A stretch of DNA of 34,419 nucleotides. Origin: Blastopirellula sp. Its GTDB lineage: Bacteria; Planctomycetota; Planctomycetia; Pirellulales; Pirellulaceae. The position numbers were made by a program, and so were the translations under genes. Below the pieces are notes generated by a model. It was not told the DNA's origin. It was given only the letters and a program-made list of their open reading frames with translations, and searched no databases. The stretch is from NCBI GenBank assembly GCA_002733575.1, contig NVWB01000177.1, positions 1-34,419 on the forward strand. The letters are read 5' to 3'. Numbering within the stretch: position 1 is the first letter of the stretch; each line of letters starts with the position of its first letter. Positions 31,521-34,419 of this stretch are shown piece after piece.

Positions 31521-32576
31521 GTGCTACGACTTACTGCAGAAAAACTTCAATCGTTTGCTACAAGTTTATTGACTGCTGCTGGAATTCCAGGGGAAGAGGC
31601 CGAAGCAACTGCTGCGAGTTTGGTGGGCTCAAACTTACGGGGCTATGAATCGCACGGCGTGATGCGGATTCCGTTTTATGTTGACATGATCGCCAATGGC
31701 GAAGTTCAATTAGATGCCGAGTTTGAAGTGGAAAAAGAGACCGACACCAATTTGGTAGTCAACGCCAACTGGGGCTTGGGGCAGTCACACGCAAGACTAT
31801 TGGCTGACCGTTTGATTGAAAAAGCGAAGACGTCAGGCATTGGAATCGGAACCATGTACCGTTCTGGTCATATTGGCCGATTGGGTGAGTATTGCGAGAT
31901 GGCGGCAGAGCAGGGGATGGTTGCCATGGTGATGGTCAACACGCATGGGGCAGCCCGGCGAGTTTCGCCTCCTGGTGGAAAACGACCCCGTTTAGGCACT
32001 AACCCATTAGCGATTGGAGCCCCCAATGGAGATAGCCCTTTAGTGCTTGACTTTAGTACCAGTGCGACTGCTGAAGGCAAAGTCCGCGTGAAGAAAATTG
32101 CGGGCGAGCAGTGCCCTGAAGGCTGGTTGATCGATAGTGATGGCAACCCGACGACCGACCCAAATTCGATCTACCAAGAACCACCAGGGTGTATTGTTCC
32201 GTTTGGTGGCCCACAAATGTACAAAGGGTTTGGGCTTGGAATTATGGTCGATATCTTAACTGGTGCCTTGTCAGGCGGGCTTTGTTCTCGTGAGACGCCT
32301 GAGACACAAAAAGGCAATTGCGTGTTTATGTTAGTGGTTGATCCTGACCACTTTGGGGGCCGTGATCATTTTGCCAAAGAAGTGGGAGACTTGGCCCAGT
32401 TTGTACGTGATTGCCCTCGAACCGATGGTTGCGATGAAATTTTGTTGCCTGGCGATCCTGAACGACGGGTCATGAAGCAGCGAAAAGCTGAAGGACTTCC
32501 GTTTGATACCGAGAACTGGTCGAAACTAGTTCAATTGGCCGAACGATTAAATGTGGAAGTTCCTGAGCTAAAATAA
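31521..32576 (+). CDS. Malate/L-lactate (Ldh family) dehydrogenase
   Basis: 351 residues, starting at GTG. It belongs to the NAD(P)-dependent Ldh/Mdh family that is unrelated to the common lactate dehydrogenases; members reduce 2-oxoacids such as oxaloacetate, pyruvate or 2,3-diketogulonate. The family motifs are GSNLRGYESHGVMRIPFYVD, GLGQSHARLLADRLIEKAK and GIGTMYRSGHIGRLGEYCE, where the GHIG His is the expected catalytic residue. KRPRLGTNPLAIGAPNGDSP and GFGLGIMVDILTGALSGG follow. The exact substrate cannot be told from sequence. It is between trmL and the CehA/McbA gene, all on the plus strand. Confidence 0.93.
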   Translation: MLRLTAEKLQSFATSLLTAAGIPGEEAEATAASLVGSNLRGYESHGVMRIPFYVDMIANGEVQLDAEFEVEKETDTNLVVNANWGLGQSHARLLADRLIEKAKTSGIGIGTMYRSGHIGRLGEYCEMAAEQGMVAMVMVNTHGAARRVSPPGGKRPRLGTNPLAIGAPNGDSPLVLDFSTSATAEGKVRVKKIAGEQCPEGWLIDSDGNPTTDPNSIYQEPPGCIVPFGGPQMYKGFGLGIMVDILTGALSGGLCSRETPETQKGNCVFMLVVDPDHFGGRDHFAKEVGDLAQFVRDCPRTDGCDEILLPGDPERRVMKQRKAEGLPFDTENWSKLVQLAERLNVEVPELK

Positions 32577-32653
32577 AGTTTTCTACTTGATATTCTATGG
32601 CGTAGGCGTAAAGATGAGCGTTGTTCCTTCCTTCTTCCTGTTCTGGAGAATTA

Positions 32654-34419
32654 ATGATGCTTCGTTTTGCGCCTGCCTTATTAGCAGTATTAATAATTGT
32701 TTGCTGCACCACTCAAGGTTCCTCTGCCGCTGAACTGCCCAAAGTCTATGAGATTGCAGCACAGCCGCTCAAAGCTCAAGTAACTCGTCTGATTCAGGCT
32801 CTCGATTATTTGGGAGAACCACTGACCGCAAAGCAAAAGGCCGATCTAAAAGCGGCATCGGCGATGACCGATGATGACGACGTGGCCGAGGCGATTCAAA
32901 ATGTGCTCGACCCGATGTGTTTGGCCTTAGTGAATATCAACCCTGAAAGCCGAGTCAAAGGAGCGATTGGCCCTGCCAAAGCCGAGTTGGCCGAACAAGG
33001 CTGGCGTGTCTTTTTGGTCAAGGTCCACAATGAAGCAGGAGTGACTGCGCCGCTGCGAGTCACCAGCCCTAATGCGTTGCCGATTACACGACGATCTCGC
33101 TCAGCGAAAGAACCAATTCAAGATATTTCAGAAGCAGATGTTCAGGCTCGATGGATGGAAATTCAAAGCTACGAACGTCAGCCGCTTGTAAAAGCGTTAA
33201 GTGGGTTGCCGCTTGAATACCGGTTGATTCAAATCTACAGTCGAGATGCCGGTAAACGAGAAGGAAAATTGTTATTTGATGTGGGTCAAGGGACGCAGGA
33301 TATTGGATTTCGTAATGAACTGCCGATCTTGTTTGAATGCTTGCCAGCGGTTGAGGTTGCTTTAGAGATTATTGATGACGACGGCAAACCGACCACGGGT
33401 CAATTTATCTTTCGAGACATGCAGGGCCGAGTCTATCCTGCTTTATCAAGACGTCTGGAACCCGATTTTAATTTCCACGAACAAGTCTACCGTCATCATG
33501 ACGAAACCGTCACTTTGCCTCCTGGCAAATTCAACGTCACTTACACACGCGGGCCAGAGTATCTCAAGTTAGATCGCATGATTACAGTGCCAGATGCCGA
33601 AACTCATCGAGAACAATTTCGCTTGAAACGCTGGATTCGACTCACCGATTACAGTTGGTATTCAGGCGATCATCATGTGCATGCCGCAGGGTGCAAGCAT
33701 TACGAAGCCCCGACTCAAGGAATCACGCCGGAGTCGATGATGCGGCACATTCTGGGTGAAGATTTAAATGTTGGCTGTGTCCTTTCCTGGGGCCCATGTT
33801 GGTATCATCAAAAGCAATTCTTTGAAGGCAAAGTGAACGCACTTTCGCAGAAAGATTATTTGATGCGATACGATGTCGAAGTCTCCGGCTTTCCAAGTTC
33901 ACATGCCGGGCATTTGTGTTTGCTTCGCTTAGAAGAAGATGATTACCCAGGCACCACACGTATTGAAGAGTGGCCTAGTTGGAATAAACCAATCTTGAAA
34001 TGGGGCAAAGAGCAGGGGGGCGTGGTTGGCTATTCGCATAGCGGATGGGGGATTCAGGTCTCAGGCGATAAATTGCCGATTTACGACATTCCACCTTATA
34101 ATGGAATTGGTGCCAACGAGTATATTGTGGATGTCACCCATGACGTCTGTGATTTTATTAGCACGGTCGATACACCTTCGACTTGGGAATTGAACATCTG
34201 GTACCACACACTCAACTGTGGATATACTTGCCGAATCAGTGGCGAGACCGATTTTCCGTGTATCTATGGAGACCGCGTTGGGCTCGGGCGTTCTTATGTG
34301 AAAATGGATGCCGACGATGAATTCACCTTTGATAAATGGGCCGAAGGAATCAAAAATGGGCGAAGCTATGTCTCCGACGGTTTCAGCCATCTTTACGATT
34401 TTAAAATCAATGATTTGGA
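32654..34419 (+). CDS. CehA/McbA family metallohydrolase (right end outside window)
   Basis: The frame opens at ATG 32654 (GGAG at 32645-32648, 5 nt before) and runs off the right edge after 588 codons with no stop. It has a signal peptide (LLAVLIIVCCTTQGSSA). The PHP-type metal site is SGDHHVHAAGCKHY (Asp339, His340, His341, His343). VVGYSHSGWG (about 465) and GRSYVSDGFSH (about 572) match the family layout in planctomycetes. The first 335 residues are beta-rich and lack a named domain that I recognise. It likely hydrolyses an ester or carbamate-like bond, but this is extrapolated from distant relatives. Confidence 0.85.
   Translation, partial: MMLRFAPALLAVLIIVCCTTQGSSAAELPKVYEIAAQPLKAQVTRLIQALDYLGEPLTAKQKADLKAASAMTDDDDVAEAIQNVLDPMCLALVNINPESRVKGAIGPAKAELAEQGWRVFLVKVHNEAGVTAPLRVTSPNALPITRRSRSAKEPIQDISEADVQARWMEIQSYERQPLVKALSGLPLEYRLIQIYSRDAGKREGKLLFDVGQGTQDIGFRNELPILFECLPAVEVALEIIDDDGKPTTGQFIFRDMQGRVYPALSRRLEPDFNFHEQVYRHHDETVTLPPGKFNVTYTRGPEYLKLDRMITVPDAETHREQFRLKRWIRLTDYSWYSGDHHVHAAGCKHYEAPTQGITPESMMRHILGEDLNVGCVLSWGPCWYHQKQFFEGKVNALSQKDYLMRYDVEVSGFPSSHAGHLCLLRLEEDDYPGTTRIEEWPSWNKPILKWGKEQGGVVGYSHSGWGIQVSGDKLPIYDIPPYNGIGANEYIVDVTHDVCDFISTVDTPSTWELNIWYHTLNCGYTCRISGETDFPCIYGDRVGLGRSYVKMDADDEFTFDKWAEGIKNGRSYVSDGFSHLYDFKINDL

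Overview
The window looks like a chromosomal segment of a planctomycete (Planctomycetota, probably Pirellulales or Planctomycetales). The evidence is the set of lineage-typical families: DUF1553, DUF1501, DUF1592-type cytochromes, DUF1552, an iduronate-type sulfatase, a tandem DUF1080 protein, a Tat-exported Gfo/Idh oxidoreductase, a PQQ-like propeller starting NWPQFRGP, and a CehA/McbA hydrolase. These are mixed with scattered extragenic palindromes. Sampled GC is about 45-55% in most genes and nearer 40% in a few. I see no rRNA, tRNA or CRISPR array.

Layout. 1-9.8 kb (+) is an extracytoplasmic catabolic block: DUF1553 (cut at the left edge), DUF1501 and sulfatase; then a WG-repeat lipoprotein set between short repeats; then a DUF1592/DUF1552 pair. 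At 10.3-11.9 kb (+) is an L-serine dehydratase fusing the beta and alpha parts. At 11.9-12.3 kb is a nested inverted-repeat region. At 12.3-19.9 kb (-) are a Gfo/Idh plus double-DUF1080 pair with its own terminator, an eight-heme cytochrome carrying HEAT and TPR regions, a PQQ-like propeller and a stand-alone PAS-like protein. At 20.1-21.5 kb (+) is a sialate O-acetylesterase with a terminator. At 21.6-23.1 kb (-) is a two-gene unit: an HTH plus PTS-EIIA protein and a likely tandem pseudo-receiver protein. Divergent from it, murE (+) has a 22-nt palindrome in its leader.

25.1-28.7 kb is accessory in character. It holds a secreted protein of unknown function, three near-identical 42-nt REP-like elements, a truncated REP-associated tyrosine transposase (RAYT) gene between two of them, and a secreted phosphodiesterase bracketed by inverted REP copies. 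28.7-30.7 kb (-) has a gluzincin-like lipoprotein and ispG. 31.0-34.4 kb (+) has trmL with a TTG start, an Ldh-family dehydrogenase, and a CehA/McbA hydrolase that runs off the right edge.

How it fits together. Much of the window encodes exported enzymes and c-type cytochromes suited to breaking down sulfated, acetylated or keto-modified glycans outside the cytoplasm. Housekeeping genes (murE, ispG, trmL, serine dehydratase) are interspersed. The most unusual items are the RAYT remnant with its REP family, the HTH-EIIA/pseudo-receiver pair beside murE, the octaheme-HEAT-TPR protein, and the large inverted repeat at 11.9-12.2 kb.
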